A stretch of DNA of 64,000 nucleotides, taken from contig CAUYLG010062012.1 in assembly GCA_963573385.1 (NCBI GenBank), positions 78,970-142,969 on the forward strand. The letters are read 5' to 3'. Shown here in pieces: positions 30,984 through 43,790 of this stretch. Origin of the DNA: Cacajao melanocephalus. Lineage: Eukaryota > Chordata > Mammalia > Primates > Pitheciidae. The notes beneath the pieces were generated by a model. The model worked only from the letters and a program-made list of their open reading frames with translations. It searched no databases and had not been told where the DNA came from. Position 1 is the stretch's first letter, and every line of letters starts with the position of its first letter. A program made the translations under genes and the position numbers.

Positions 30984-32189
30984 AAATTTTAAAAATTGCC
31001 ATTTTGAAAATGACCACCTAACTGTAAATGGCATAGCTGTTACATCATGAAATAGAGGGAGGAAAGCAAAAAGAGGCATGCTCTTTGCTGCCACTGTTTG
31101 TTCATTTGAATTCTCTCTCATCCAAGGGTAATCATTCACAATTTGATATTTCAAACAAGTTAACACTTTATAAAGTGATAGATAATCTCTAAACGCTAAG
31201 CCTTTAAATTCCTCATGCCCAGATTTACACAAACTTATTTTTTTCCCAGCATGCTGCCAGATGGTAAATTAAGAGAAGCCATGACTCCTAACCACGGAAG
31301 AGTTAAGGTAATATATTTTTGTTTGTTGAAACCAGGCTGACTTAAAAGAAGCTAGGACTTCCACAGTTAAACCAGAAAGAGATAAACTTAAAAATTTAGT
31401 TATGAATAAATATAGAGATTAAGAAGTGAGCAAGTCTAAGATCTTCATCTATCATACATCTTCCTCCAGCATGAGTGATTTCATTTGCTTTTTAAATAGA
31501 TAAATACAAAAACGGCATTTTTTCCTTGGCAAGAAAGTAACTGTTTTGTATTATTTACCTACAATGCATCTGTGTTTCTAAAAAGAACAGTAAATACATT
31601 TCTGGAGCAAGACATGTTTCTGTGATAATGTGAGTAATGCTTCTTAAACACTTTGGAGATTATTAGAATGCTTTCCAGAAGCTGATATTGAACTCAAGTC
31701 AGTTTAGCAAGAACACGAGATAAAGATAAAGAAATGCTCTCGGCATTTTTCACTAAACTATTTGTAGAGTGCTGCAATTGGATGTCTTTCAGAACACTAA
31801 CCACCAGAAGGAGAAGGGCCAGGACTTGTGCCAATCCAGTCTGAAAGATATTCAGGCCAGACTGCCTTCTTCAGGAGGGCCCTTTAAATAAACAACCCAG
31901 TTTGAGTGACATCTGCCATCCCAAATACTGGGTTAATTTTCAGACTGCCCTGAGAAACTCACAATATGGCTATTGCAGCATCTTCTAATTGGTGTTTAAA
32001 CCTTCACCAGGCAACCACTTCACAACAATGACAGAAATAAAATAGCTAATGATTAGGTCTTATACATACCTTCTTTCAAGCCAAGCCAGATATGAGAGAA
32101 TCATGGCTTAAAGCAACAGTCTTCTCAGGTTTCTCAGACCTCCTATAACAATGTGGTGGTGGTAGGATATATGTATTCATCTTTCTAAA
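30984..32189. other. Unassigned DNA
   Basis: About 1.2 kb without a recognised gene or repeat. The minus-strand ORF 30816-31232 overlaps the Alu and is partly Alu-encoded. Confidence 0.4.
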
Positions 32190-32480
32190 TCATGATTCAT
32201 TCATTCATTCTTTCAACAAACATTTATTGAGCTGCTATGACATGCCTTCCTGAAACTAATATTATTATGTAGGGAGGTGAGGGAAACAGTCCAATAAGTG
32301 ACAATTTAATACTCAAATGTGGTAATTTGGTTGATTTAATGTAAGTGCTATAAATGTTATGAAGAGAATAATAAGAGAGTGGTGCTAATTTGCATGTGGT
32401 GGTCAGAAATCTTGCTAAACAAGGGTCATTAAGAGGAGACATGCACAAACAGAAAGAATAGCACATAGCAAGGAACAGTG
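32190..32480 (-). mobile_element. L2 relic (minus strand)
   Basis: Starts with the reverse L2 3' end: 'cattcattcattctttcaac' and 'aaacatttattgagctgcta'. Then follow 'gtccaataagtgacaattta' and 'gtaagtgctataaatgttat' with 'gaagagaataataag', matching AATAAGTAAATTA...GATAAGTGCTATGGAGAAAAATAAAG. Confidence 0.72.
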
Positions 32481-32529
32481 GGGAGAAGAGAGAATGAGCT
32501 TGACATTTTCAAGAAGTAGAAAGCAGGTG

Positions 32530-32915
32530 TTGTGTTAGCTTAGAATGCCACAACAAAATACCATAAAACAATATGGCTTAAATAACAGGAATTTATTTTT
32601 CACCATTCTGGAGGCTGGAAAGTTCAAGATCAAGGTACCAACCAGCCTTTTGGTTCCCCCTTAAGGGCTCGCCTCCTGGCTTGCACATGGCTGCCTTCTT
32701 GTTGTGTACTCACTTGACAGAGAGAAAGAGAGGAAGTAAGCTTTTTGGTGTCTCTTCTATAAGGGCACGAATCCCATCATGAGCACTCCACCCTGGTAAC
32801 TTCATCTGAATCTAATTACTTCCCAATGACCCCATCCCCAAGTGCCATCACATCAAAGGTTAGGGCTTCTACATGTAAATTTTGAGGGTGAAACAATTGA
32901 GTTCATAGTAGTGAG
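32530..32915 (-). mobile_element. MaLR (MLT1-type) solo LTR, minus strand
   Basis: Antisense LTR: 'ttgtgttagcttagaatgcc', 'aatatggcttaaataacagg' with 'aatttatttttcaccattct', 'ggaggctggaaagttcaaga', 'gctgccttcttgttgtgtac', 'catcaaaggttagggcttct' and 'gagggtgaaacaattgagtt'. The order equals the reverse of the MLT1-like consensus. The 'gaatttattt' block holds the antisense AATAAA signal. Confidence 0.75.
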
Positions 32916-33024
32916 TACGTCTAGAACCTGGGGATCTAAGGAGATAGTGGCAGGAGATTAAGCAAACAAGTAGGAGGAAAACATATCGGGAAAACTATAT
33001 ATTCTATGAAAAGAGTTTTGTTGA

Positions 33025-33321
33025 CTTTTGTTTTTTTTGTTTGTTTTGTTTTGAAACAGAGTCTCACTTTGTCACCCAGAGTAAAGTTCACTGCACTGCA
33101 ACCTCCGCCTGCCGGGTACAAGTGATTCTCATGCCTCAGCTTCCCAAGTAACTGGTACTACAGGCGTGTCCCACCACCCCAGCTAATTTTTGTATTTTTA
33201 GTAGAGATGGGTTTTCACCATGTTGGCCAGGCTGGTCTCGACCTCCTGGCCTTAAGTGATCCACTTGCCTCCCCTGGCCTCCCTAAGTGTTGGGATTCCA
33301 AGTGTGAGCCACTGCACCTGG
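33025..33321 (-). mobile_element. Alu, minus strand
   Basis: Antisense dimeric Alu: T-rich tail 33029-33052, 'gagtctcactttgtcaccca', 'aatttttgtatttttagtag', 'accatgttggccaggctggt', and 'gtgagccactgcacctggc' at the end. A short target-site duplication ttgactttt appears at 33021-33029 and 33329-33337. Probably AluS with damage in the right arm. Confidence 0.94.
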
Positions 33322-33337
33322 CAAAATTTTGACTTTT

Positions 33338-33756
33338 TTCTAAGTGCCATAGAAAGCTGTCATATGTTGAATTTTCCAGGAGGTAGATTCTAAGATAAAG
33401 TTCAGTATATAAGAGGAGTATTAGGGAATGTCCTTGGGATCAATACCTGTGAAAAGCAGGGAGAGAAGCAAAATTGGGCTAAGTGAAAAGTTGGACCGCA
33501 AGATCAAACACCTTCAGCTAACCTTACAGAGAGCTAACATGGCCAATAACAGTGGCCACATGCTGAGCAGATGTAGCTAGGCCTTTATACTCCAACCTCC
33601 ATCAGTCAGTGGATGTGGGCCACCTAAAAGAGGAATTATCTTGTCACATGGGGGACTCTTTGCAACTATGAAGTCCCCTGATGGACTGATAGCTGCAGAC
33701 TGTCCTCTGAGCATTCCCAGAAACTGGGCAGCAAAGCCTTCCTTTCTAGAAGATCT
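33338..33756. other. Unassigned flank of the MST element
   Basis: No repeat recognised. The expected first 20-40 bp of the left MST LTR would fall near 33740-33760 but are too diverged or lost. Confidence 0.4.
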
Positions 33757-34091
33757 GAGTGGAAAATCAGCATCTTGAATTCACATGTGTTGTGAGAGGG
33801 ATCCATGAGAGGTAATGGAATCATGGGGGTGGGTCTTTCCCGTGCTGTTCTCATGATGGTAAATAAGTCTCATGAGATTTGATGGTTTTTAAAACGGGAG
33901 TTTCTCTCCACAAGCTCTCTCTCTTTGCCTGCTGCCATCCATGTAAGACGTGACTTGCTCCTCCTTGCGTCCGCCATGATTCTGAGGCCTCCCCAGCCAT
34001 GTGGAACTGTAAGTCCATTTAACCTCTTTCTTTCGTAAATTGCCCAGGCTTGGGTATGTCTTTATCAGCAGCATGAAAACAGACTAATAAA
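33757..34091 (+). mobile_element. MST/THE1-type 5' LTR
   Basis: 5' LTR of a MaLR (ERVL-related) element. Blocks: 'cagcatcttgaattcacatg', 'gaatcatgggggtgggtctt', 'taagtctcatgagatttgat', 'catccatgtaagacgtgact', 'ccgccatgattctgaggcct', 'catgtggaactgtaagtcca' and 'gaaaacagactaataaa'. The first ~25 bp found in the 3' LTR are missing or unrecognisable. MSTA-like by wording. Confidence 0.88.
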
Positions 34092-35678
34092 GTAAATTTG
34101 TACCAGTAGAGTGGGGCACTGCTGAAAAGATGTCCAAAAATGTGAAAGTGACTTTGGAACTGAGTAATAGGCAGAGGTGGGAACAGTTTGGAGGGCTCAG
34201 AAGAAGACAGGAAAATGTGGGAAAGTTTGGAACTCCCTAGAGACTTGTTGAATGGCTTTGACCAAAGCTCTGGTAATGATATGGACAATGAAATCCAGGC
34301 TGAGGTGGTCTCAGATGGAGATAAGGAACTTAGAAAATGGAGGAAACGTGACTCTTGTTATGTTTTAGCAAGACACTGGTGGCATTTTTCCCCTACCCTA
34401 AAGATTTGTGGAGCTTTGACCTTCAGAGAGATGATTTAGGATATCTGGCAGAAGAAATTTCTAAGCAGCAAAGCATTCAATAAGTGACTTGGGTGTTGTT
34501 AAAGGCATTCAGTTTTAAAAGGGAAACAGAGCATAAAAGTTTGGAAAATTTGCAGCCTGACAACGCAATAGAAAAGAAAATCCCATTTTCTGAGGAGAAA
34601 TTGAAGCTGGCTGCAGAAATTTGCATATAATGAGAAGCCAAATGTTAATCACCAAAACAAGGAATAAAATGTCTTCAGGGCAGTCAGAGGTCTTCACAGG
34701 AGCCCCTCCCATTACAGGCCTGGAGGCCTAGTAGGAAAAGATGGTTTTGTGGGCCAGGCCCAGGGTCCCTCTGCTGTGTGCAGTCTAGGGACTTGGTGCC
34801 CTGTGTCCCAGCTGCTCCAGCCATGACTAAAAGGGGCCAAGGTAGAGCTCAGGCTGTGGCTTCAGAGGGTGCAAGGCCTAAGCCCTGGCAGCTCCCACGT
34901 GGTGTTGAGCCTGCATGTGCACACAAGTCAAGACTTGAGGTTTGGGAACCTCCACCCAGGTTTCAGAGGATGTATGGAAATGGCTACATGTCCAGGCAGA
35001 AATTTCCTACAGGAGTGGGGGAATTAAGGAGAACCCCTGCTAGAGCAGTACAGAAGAGAAATGTGGGGTTGGATCCCCTACACAGAGTCCCCACTGGAGT
35101 GCTGTCTAGTGGAGGTGCTAGAAGAGGGCCACCATCCCTCAGACCCCAGAATGGTAGATCGATCAACAGCTTGCACAGTGAACCTGGAAAAGCTGCAGAC
35201 ACTCAATCCCAGCCCGTGAAAGCAGGTAGGAAGTAGTTTGTACCCTGCAAAGCCACAGAGGCAGAGCTCTTGGGCAGAGCTCCCCAAGACCATGGGAATC
35301 TACTTCTTGAATCACTGTGACCTGGATGTGAGACATGGATTCAAAGAAGATTACTTTGGAACTTTAAGATTTGACTGCTCTGCTGGATTTTGGACTCACA
35401 TGGGGCCTGTAGCCCCTTTGTTTTGGCCAGTGTCTCCCATTTGGAATGGCTGTATTTACCCAATGCCTGTACCCACATTGTATCTAGGAAGTAACTAACT
35501 TGCTTTTGATTATACAGGCTCACAAGTGGAAGGGACTTGCCTTGTCTCTGATGAGACTTTGGACTGTGGACTTTTGAGTTAATGCCCAAATTGATTTACG
35601 ACTTTGGGGACTGTTGGAAAGCCGTAATTTGTTTTGCAATATGAGGACATGAGATTTGGGAGAGGCCAGGGGCAGAAT
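34092..35678 (+). mobile_element. MST/THE1 internal region
   Basis: About 1.59 kb between the LTRs, the usual size for non-autonomous MaLR internal sequence. It has recognisable wording throughout: 'gtgactttggaactgagtaa', 'gacttgttgaatggctttga', 'agcataaaagtttggaaaat', 'gccatgactaaaaggggcca', 'gtagatcgatcaacagcttg', 'tctcccatttggaatggctg', and 'ggggcagaatga' just before the 3' LTR. A 152-codon ORF (34778-35236) lies within it but has no retroviral domain. MaLR elements of this type lack pol and env and relied on ERVL proteins. Confidence 0.92.
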
Positions 35679-36030
35679 GATATAATTTGGCTGTGTACCA
35701 CCAAAATCTCATCTTGAATTCCCAGGTATTGTGGGAGGGACCAGTGGGAAGTAATTGAATCATGGGGGCAGGTCTTTCCCATGCTGTTCTCATGATAAGA
35801 GAGTAAGTCTCATGAGATCTGATGGTTTTACAAGAAGGGATTTCCCTGCACAAGCTCTCTCTTTGCCTGGTGTCATCCATGTAAGATGTCACTTGCTCCT
35901 TCTTGCCTTCCACCATGATTCTGAGGCTCCTCCAGCCACATGGAACTGTAAGTCTATTAAACCTCTTTCTTTTGTAATTTGCCCAGTATTGGGTATGTGT
36001 TTACCAGTAGCATGAAAACAGATTAATACA
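35679..36030 (+). mobile_element. MST/THE1-type 3' LTR
   Basis: Complete 352-bp LTR from 'tgatataatttggctgtgta' to 'cagattaataca'. Contains 'ttgaatcatgggggcaggtc', 'cttccaccatgattctgagg' and 'attaaacctctttcttttgt' (ATTAAA-type signal). It aligns with the 5' LTR over its shared length with many differences, as expected of an insertion tens of millions of years old. It ends directly before 'ggaggtttaa'. Confidence 0.94.
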
Positions 36031-36849
36031 GGAGGTTTAAGCACAGGAGTCATCCAAATAATTTACTTTGTTTTATCAGTTCTACAATGAATGTTTCTTT
36101 CTAAATTTTAATATTTCTAAAATTGGTATGTATCTTACAATTATTGGTATCACCTGAGGGTCAAGCAGTCATCATTGCCTCTGTAGGTGCAAATAATGCA
36201 TGGTTCAAAATTTATATAATAGGTTTCAGAAGTTTAGAAGCAAAACCTGGACACAATAAGAGCATCATTCCTTTTATATCCAAGAGCCAAATGGATGTGG
36301 GAAGGAGTTAGAAGGTGGTGCATCAGACAAGTTTAGCAGCATTCCAAAATTTCTAAAGGAGGAGCCAAAAGTAGATTCACTACATATAGTGATTGCAAAG
36401 CCAGGTTAAATTCCAGCACCAGTTGGTTTTAGTTCTATGACTTCCTTTAAGATATATTGCATCAACATGTTCTCGGTAACTAGAAGGACCATACTGTGTA
36501 TATCAGAGACTGAATTGAAAAGTGATCAGGATACTTGGCCTTGAATATAAAGAAGGTTTAGAAAGGCTTTATTTTGCCTTTTTTAAACAATAGATCATTG
36601 ATATTGCATAGATTATAAAATAATTTTCACAAAGGCTATTTTCATATACCCCTATACTCCTTCATGAGTAGTAAGAGGACCTTATAATAAAGTATTCCCA
36701 ATTCTTCCTCCCCTCCCTTAGAACATTGGTATCATTCATTTCACTTAACCATAAGCTATAGTCACCCAGTATATTGTTGTTGTTATTATTTTAAACAAAT
36801 GTTGTCAGTTAGATCAATTTATAAAAATAAAAGATTCTATTTCTCTTTA
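36031..36849. other. Unassigned AT-rich DNA
   Basis: No gene or repeat family recognised. A TTG/TTA-rich patch lies at 36774-36792. Confidence 0.4.
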
Positions 36850-38150
36850 ATTTATTCCTTTTCTAACACTCTTTCCTTCTTTATGCAGATAAGAGATTCT
36901 GACCTATGTTATTTTCCTTTTTTCTGAAAAACTAACATATCTTGTAAGGCATGTCTACTAGTAAAAATTTCCCCAATTTTGGTCTGATTGAGAAAATCTT
37001 TATTTTGCCTTTACCTTTGCTGAATTCAGAATTCTAGGTTGTCTTTTTCTCTTTCAACATTTTCAATATTTCACTCTACTGTCTTCTTGCTCAAATGATT
37101 TCTGAAGAGAAGTCTGATAAAATTCTTATTCTTGTTCCACTCTAGGTAAGATGTTTTCTCTTCTGGCTTTTATCAGACTTTCTTCAGTTTGAATATGATA
37201 TGCCTAATATCCTAGATTGCCTTCAGTTTGAATATTATATGCCTAAATATAGGGTTTTCTGTATTTATCGTGCTTGATGTTCATGGTTTGAGCTTTGTTA
37301 GCTTGAATTTCAAGGATCTGTGGCTTGGTGTCTGTCATTAAGTTTCAAAACTTCTCAGCCATTACTATTTCAAATATTTCTTCTTTTTTCCCTTTCTTCC
37401 TTCTCCTCTGGTAATCCCATTACATGTATGTTACACCCCTTGTAATTGTCTCACACTTCTTGAATATTCTCTTCCATCATTTTTCTTATTTTTTCTCATT
37501 GCATTTTAGTTATAAAAATTTCTATAAGCGTATTTTCAAGCTCACTGATTCTTTTTCCATAGAAATGTCCAATATACTCATGAACCCATTAAAGGCATTC
37601 TTCATTTCTGTTACAGTGTAGCATTTTCTTTTGATTATTTCTTAGCGCTTCCATTTCTCAGCTCATGTTACCCATCTGTTCTCACATGTTGTCCATATTT
37701 TCCATTTTGACTTCCCAGTATAATTCCAAAATCTCTACCACATCTAAATAGGTTTCTGTTGTTCGGTTTGTCTGTTTGAACAGTGTTTTCTTTGTTGTTG
37801 TTTTTGGTTCTGTTTTTGCCTTTTAGTATACTTTGTAATTTTTTTAACAGCTAGACATGATGTGTCATGTTGAAGGCACTGAGGTGTATGGCCTTTTAGA
37901 GTGAGGTTTTATGTTTATCTGGATAGGAATCAGATTGTTCACTATTCACTGTAGCTATTTATAGGTATCAGAGGCTAACATTTCTTTTAGTGTCCTTGTT
38001 TCTCTCTTCCTTGTTGTCTTTGGGCTTCTATAGAGACTCCTTCTTAAACAGAGTTTGTGCTCTGAAATTGCTCTCAGCTATAATCCCAGGTTATACAGGA
38101 GCCCTATTGATACGGTGGGGGGTGGGGGGGAGGAAGTTCTCTACGATCTT
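36850..38150 (-). mobile_element. Old L1M, 5'/ORF1-side region (antisense)
   Basis: Long antisense L1M piece: 'gaattcagaattctaggttg', 'tgatttctgaagagaagtct', 'ggatctgtggcttggtgtct', 'cttctcagccattactattt' with 'caaatatttcttc', and 'attacatgtatgttacaccc'. This matches the widely repeated antisense wording AGAATTCTAGGTTGGCAG...TCTGTGGATTGGTGTCTTTCAT...CTCAGCCATTATCTCTTCAAATA...ATTAGATGTATGTTAGA. Extent to the right of 37700 is less certain. Contains a 39-bp tandem duplication at 37182-37253. Confidence 0.68.
37182..37253. repeat. 39-bp tandem duplication inside L1M
   Basis: 'cttcagtttgaatatgatat' plus 'gcctaatatcctag' at 37182 is repeated from 37221 as 'cttcagtttgaatattatat' plus 'gcctaaatatag'. 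Period 39 bp, with the second copy incomplete. Confidence 0.9.
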
Positions 38151-38684
38151 ATTACTAAATCTTAGTCTTTTAGTGAGACAATGTCCCTAGACTGTGATCT
38201 TCACAAATGCTTTCTAGCTTCTTTTCCCCTTACATGAGAAAAGAAGCCTAGAGGGTGCTGGAGTTGGGTATTTACTTTCTCTCATGGGTTTGTTAGGCTC
38301 TGGTAAAACTTACATTGGTTAGATTCTGGTAAATAGTTTCCTTTGAGGGCACAGAACACTCTAAGTATGTTTCAAAATAGTTTCTCTTCCCCTGTCTGGT
38401 GTCAGAAGCATGAGGTAATTTGCCTCTGACCGTGACTCTGAGAGCTTGATGAAGCTCCTGGAGGTAAAACTCATAAAAGCATGGGTATTGCCTTCCAAAA
38501 ACTGGCTCCCAGGGGTTCTTAATCTTTCACACTTCAGAACTTATTCAATTATGTTTTAAGTGTTTACATTTAAGTCTCCAGATATGGCTTCTGCTCCCAG
38601 TAAGCTCTGATCTCTGTATCTGCCAGTCTCTCTGGTTTTTAGAGTGGCAGTTTGTCCTGTGTCAATATTTTCTGATAGATTTAA

Positions 38685-39053
<369 letters not shown>

Positions 39054-39070
39054 CTGTTCAACTTATTCTT

Positions 39071-39649
39071 GTGAGAATAAAACTAACAACTTCCAAACTG
39101 TTTACATGTCAGATCAGAAACCTTATGTATCTATAGTGATATATGATGAAACTCTATGTCTAATAAAATTTAAAAGATATATTTATAGAAAACAGAAATT
39201 TAAGTGCTAAAAATTAGGTCATTTTTTTAATGGCTAACCTTTTTCTACCTTAGTGAATAAAATAATTGTACCACCTAAAAATCAACCCTGTCTCTGATTT
39301 GTATAAATACAGTAGGATAATTAAATAGATGTTATTAAAAATAGATTGTGTCTACAGAGACAAGACTGGAGGCAGGCAAACCAATCAGGAGCTTGTTTTG
39401 ATATTTTAGGAATGAAAAGGTAATGGGTAGATTCAGTGTGGTTAAGTTTAGTTGAATGAAGCTTTTCTTAATCTGTCAACCATATTCCTACAAGAACAAC
39501 ATCTTGAGTAAGAATTTAGAGGGTAAGACCTGCTTGTTTGTAGGCTAGAATGGTCAGCCTGTGGAGCTGTCAAGATGTCCAGAATGAGGCATCCTTGACT
39601 CAGAAATATACTTAAGAGAACCTAGAATTCATTACTGAAGAAAAGTTTA
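39071..39649. other. Unassigned DNA
   Basis: No gene or repeat family recognised. Confidence 0.4.
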
Positions 39650-39654
39650 TTAAG

Positions 39655-42040
39655 ACCGAAAGTGTAAGAATGCAAGGTTGGTTCAACATACACAAATCAA
39701 TAAATGCAATTTACTGCATAAACAGAACTAAAGAGAAAAATCACATTATTATCTCAATAGGTGCAGAAAAGGCTTTTAATAAAATTTAACATCTACTCAT
39801 GTTAAAAATTCAACAAACTAGGTATTGAAGGAATATATCCCAAAATAATAAGAGCTATATATGACAAATTCACAGCCAACATTGTACTGAATGTGCAAAA
39901 GCTGGAAGCATTCCCCTTGAAAATTTTCACAAGACAAGGATGCCCTCTTTACCACTCCTATTCAACATAGTATTGAAAGTTCTGGCCAGAGCAGTCAAAA
40001 AAGAGAAGCAAATAAAGCACATCCAAATAGGAAGAGAGGAAGCCAAACTATCCCTGTTTGCAGACTATATGATCCTATATCTGTAAAACTCCATAATCTC
40101 AGCCCAAAAGCTTCTTAAACTGATAAATGACTTCAGCGAAGTCTTAGGATACAAAATCAATGTGCAAAAATCACTAGCATTCTTATATACCACCAACAAG
40201 CAAGCAGAAAGCCAAATCGTGAATTAATTCCCATTCACAATTGCTACAAAAAAGGAATAAAATACTTAGAAATACAGTTAACAAGGGAAGTGAAGGACCT
40301 CTTCATGAAGAACTACAAACCACAGCTCAAATGAATCAGAGATTGCACAAACAAATGGAAAAATACTCCCTGCTCATGGATAGGAGAATATTGTTAAAAT
40401 GGCCATACTGCTCAAAGCAATTTATAGATTCTATTCTGTTTCTAATATAATATCACTGACCTTCTTCTCAGAACTAGAGAGAACTACTTTAAAATTCACA
40501 TGGAACCAAAAAGAGCCTGAAGAGCTAAAGCAATCCTAAGCAAAAAGAACAAAGCTGGCCACATAACACTAACTGACTTCAAATTACACTACAGGGCTAC
40601 AGTAACCAAAACAGCATAGTACTGATACAAAAACAGACACATAGACCAATGGAACAGAATAGAGAACCCAGAAATAAGACCAAGGCATTGGGAAGATCTC
40701 TCTTGTTTCCAAGCACTAGAACTGGAACTCTGATCTTCAACAAACCTGACAAAGACAAGCAATGGGGAAAGAATTTCCTATTCAATAAATGGTGCTGGAA
40801 TAAGTGGCTAGCCATATGCAAAAGACTGAAATTGGAACGCTTCCTTACAGTATATACAAAAAATTAACTCAAGATGAATTAAAGACTTAAATGTAAAACC
40901 CCAAAAAATAAGAACCCTAGAAGAAAACCTAGGCAATACCATTCAGGAAATAAGCAAAGTCAAAGATTTCATGACAAGGATGCTAAAAGTAACTGCAACA
41001 AAAGCACAAATTGACCAATGGGATCTAATTAAAGAGCTTCTGCACAGCAAAATAAACTATCAACAGAGTAAACAGGCAACTTACAGTTGGGAGAAAATTT
41101 TTGCAAGCTATGCATGTGAAAGGGTCTAATATCCAGCATCTATAAGAAACTTAAAAATGTACAGGGAAAAAAAACAACCCCATTTAAAAGTGGGCAAAGG
41201 ACATGAACAGAAACTTTTCAAAAGAAAACATACATGCAGCCAACAATTATAGGAAAAAATACTCAACACTACCAATCACTGGAGAAACGCAAATCAAAAC
41301 CACAACATACCATCTAACACCATTCAGATGGCTGTTATTAAAAAGTCAAAAAATAACACATGAGGGCAAGGTTGTGGAGAAAAAGAAACGTTTATACACT
41401 GTTGGTTGTAGTGTAAATTAGTTCGGCCATTGTGGAAGACAGTGTGGCGATTCCTTAAAGACCTAAAGTCAAAAATATCATTCATCCCAGAAATCTCATT
41501 ACTGGTTATATACCCAAAGGAACAGAAATCACTTTGTTTTAAAGACACATGCACACATATATTTATTGCAGCACTATTCACAATAGAATAGGCATGGAAT
41601 CAATTTAAATGTCCATCAATGGTAGACTGAATTTAAAAAATGTGGTACATATATACCATGGAATACTATGCAGCCATAAAGAAGAATGAGATCATGTCCT
41701 TTGCAGGGACATGGATGGAGCTGGAGGCCATTATCATTAGCAAACTAATGCAAGAACAGAAAACTAAACACCACATGTTCTCACATATAAGTGAAAGCTA
41801 TATGATGTGAACACATGGACTCAAGGAGGAGAATGACACTCATTGGGGCCTATTGGAGGGTGGAGGGTAGGAGGAAGGAGAAGATCAGGAAAAATAACTA
41901 ATGGGTACCAGGCTCAATACGTGAGTGATGAAATAATCTACGTAACAACCCCTTGAGACAAGTTTCCCTATGTAACAAACCTGCACATGTACTCCTGAAC
42001 TTAAAAGTTAAAAAATTAAAAATAAATAAATAATCAAAAA
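39655..42040 (+). mobile_element. L1 LINE (L1PB/old L1PA-like), 2.4 kb, 5' truncated
   Basis: Plus-strand L1 from the reverse-transcriptase region to the A tail. Blocks: 'gcaaggttggttcaacatac', 'caagacaaggatgccctctt', 'actatccctgtttgcagact' (RT active-site region, here a decayed FADD codon set), 'gaattaactcaagatgaatt'-like wording near 40865, 'ccattggaccaat'-type region, and 3' UTR 'cctgcacatgtactcctgaa'. Ends in 'aaaaattaaaaataaataaa'. Short ORFs within it (for example 40649-40867, 41203-41421) are frame fragments of ORF2. Confidence 0.95.
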
Positions 42041-43469
42041 AAGAGATAAAGATGCAAACATTAAAGATTTTAGGAGGAAAATCCTATAACAGTAAATATA
42101 AATTTAAACTTAAAATGGAAATATCAATATAAATTCATAACTTTTAAGTTTATATTTTCTAATGTCATGAATAATAAGGCCTAGAAATACCTAGAGCTTA
42201 GATCTTAATTTCTAAATACTGATTTCCATTCAAGCAACTAAGGCTTTTTGAGGAAACATTTTTATTTATTTTATGTATTTTGAATAAATAAATATCAATG
42301 AGCCTATAGTGACACAAAAAAAAAAATTTAAAAGAGAGTAAAACACGAGGCTCTTCATAGAAGAATGACTGTCAACTAAAAATGCAGAAGCAATAGTTTT
42401 AGAGTTTCATCATAGAAAAAAAAGATAGTATAATTACAGTCAAGAACCGTAAAGTATCTGAGACATTATGCTGCTTGCAGGCTGTTAACCTGCCAATTTC
42501 ATAGGTACTGGAAAAGACACAAAACTCCTAGGTCAGAGTGAAATCACTATTATTCATCATAGCAGGAGACATTAGCTCACTGTTTGCATTTATTTTCCTT
42601 TGTTCCCCATGGAGTTCAGATTAATCCGGGTGCATACTATACACACAGTGGGTTTGATTCTTGGGCTAGGAACAAGCGACACCTAGCAAACCTCCTCAAC
42701 TTTTGCCTTGGAAGAAGACATTATCTTTATTATCTTGGAAAGAAAACAAATCTGCCTTTTGTCCCAGAAAGGGATATCCTCTCAATCTTCCAAGGCAGTT
42801 TGCTATACAAATATCTGAAAAGACGGCTCAGAGTAAAACTATCAATTGTCTGCTTGCATAATCTGCAGAAAGGGAAGAGACCTACACAGAATGGTCTCCT
42901 AACATGTATCACACCACAGATTGCTTAATGATTGCTGAAAGAAAATACTGGCTTTACAATTGAATGACCTAATGCTCAGCCCCTTAACTGAGTGGCAGAA
43001 TTTCGCAATATAAATACAGGGACAATTTGATAATATATCCCTCCTGATGTGTTACAATATGAAGTATTCTACATCAATGATGAAGTAACGTAATTTTTAA
43101 CCTGAACCTCATCAAACTTCTAGACTTAATGAGATACCTTCCAGTTTATTAGTAGTCAATGTGGAGCTAGAGAAAGAAGTTAAAGAACATCATGAAGAAT
43201 TCATCAGAAAAATTCTGAAAATTCTACAAGTTTTAGATTACTCAAAAAAATCTAAGACCATTTAAACAACAAAGCATGTGAAAGAATTGCTCCAGACTGA
43301 AAGTGATGAAAAAGCACAAGAAACAAATGTAATATATAAAATTAAATTGGGTCCTCGCTTTAGAAGAGAAAATAGCCATGAAAACATTCCTGGGACAAAT
43401 GGGGAGATTTAGGTATGAACTGTCTGTGAGATGACACTATGAGTCTCAATTTTCTACTCTTCTTCATGC
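42041..43469. other. Unassigned DNA with a 114-codon ORF
   Basis: No repeat named. 42584-42928 (plus, 114 codons) is one of the longest ORFs outside a known repeat. It is K/R/L-rich, with no domain or signal I recognise. The nucleotide wording ('ggagttcagattaatccggg', 'gggtttgattcttgggctag') has the flavour of an old ERV, but I cannot place it. A run of A at 42318-42327 and AT-rich DNA surround it. Confidence 0.4.
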
Positions 43470-43790
43470 TGATCTCTTCCTAGGAAATCCTCTACAACAT
43501 ACCTTACCTTGCTGTGATACTTTCTGAGTTAACTCTTGTCCGTTCTTTATGACTTAGGCCTCATGGTCTACAAAAGAGCTTTCCCATTTATACCTCCCTT
43601 ACAGACTGTGTGATTTGCTCCTTTTCCTCAATAGCCCACACACACATTTATCGTGACGTTTATCACATTTCAATTAACAATTTGCATGTCTTTCCTTGCC
43701 TTGAGACTAAATACTATGAGAACAGGAACTATGCCCTATTCATCTATGTATCTTTATTATCTATTACTTAATAACTACTTGTGAGCTGGA
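43470..43790 (+). mobile_element. L2 LINE relic
   Basis: 'tttatcacatttcaattaac', then 'ccttgccttgagactaaata', 'ctatgagaacaggaactatg' and 'cctattcatctatgtatctt' follow the L2 3' order (CACTATCTGAAATTA...TAGAATGTAAGCTCCATGAGGGCAGGGACTTTG...TTCATCTCTGTATC). The very end is lost. Confidence 0.65.

Noticed and set aside
34778..35236. 152-codon ORF, the longest or near-longest in the window
   Set aside because: Lies wholly inside the MST internal region, which is non-coding for known retroviral domains; the length reflects the GC-rich wording of that region.
42584..42928. 114-codon ORF as a gene or retroviral remnant
   Set aside because: No domain or motif I can name; the ERV-like feel of the nucleotides is not enough to call it.
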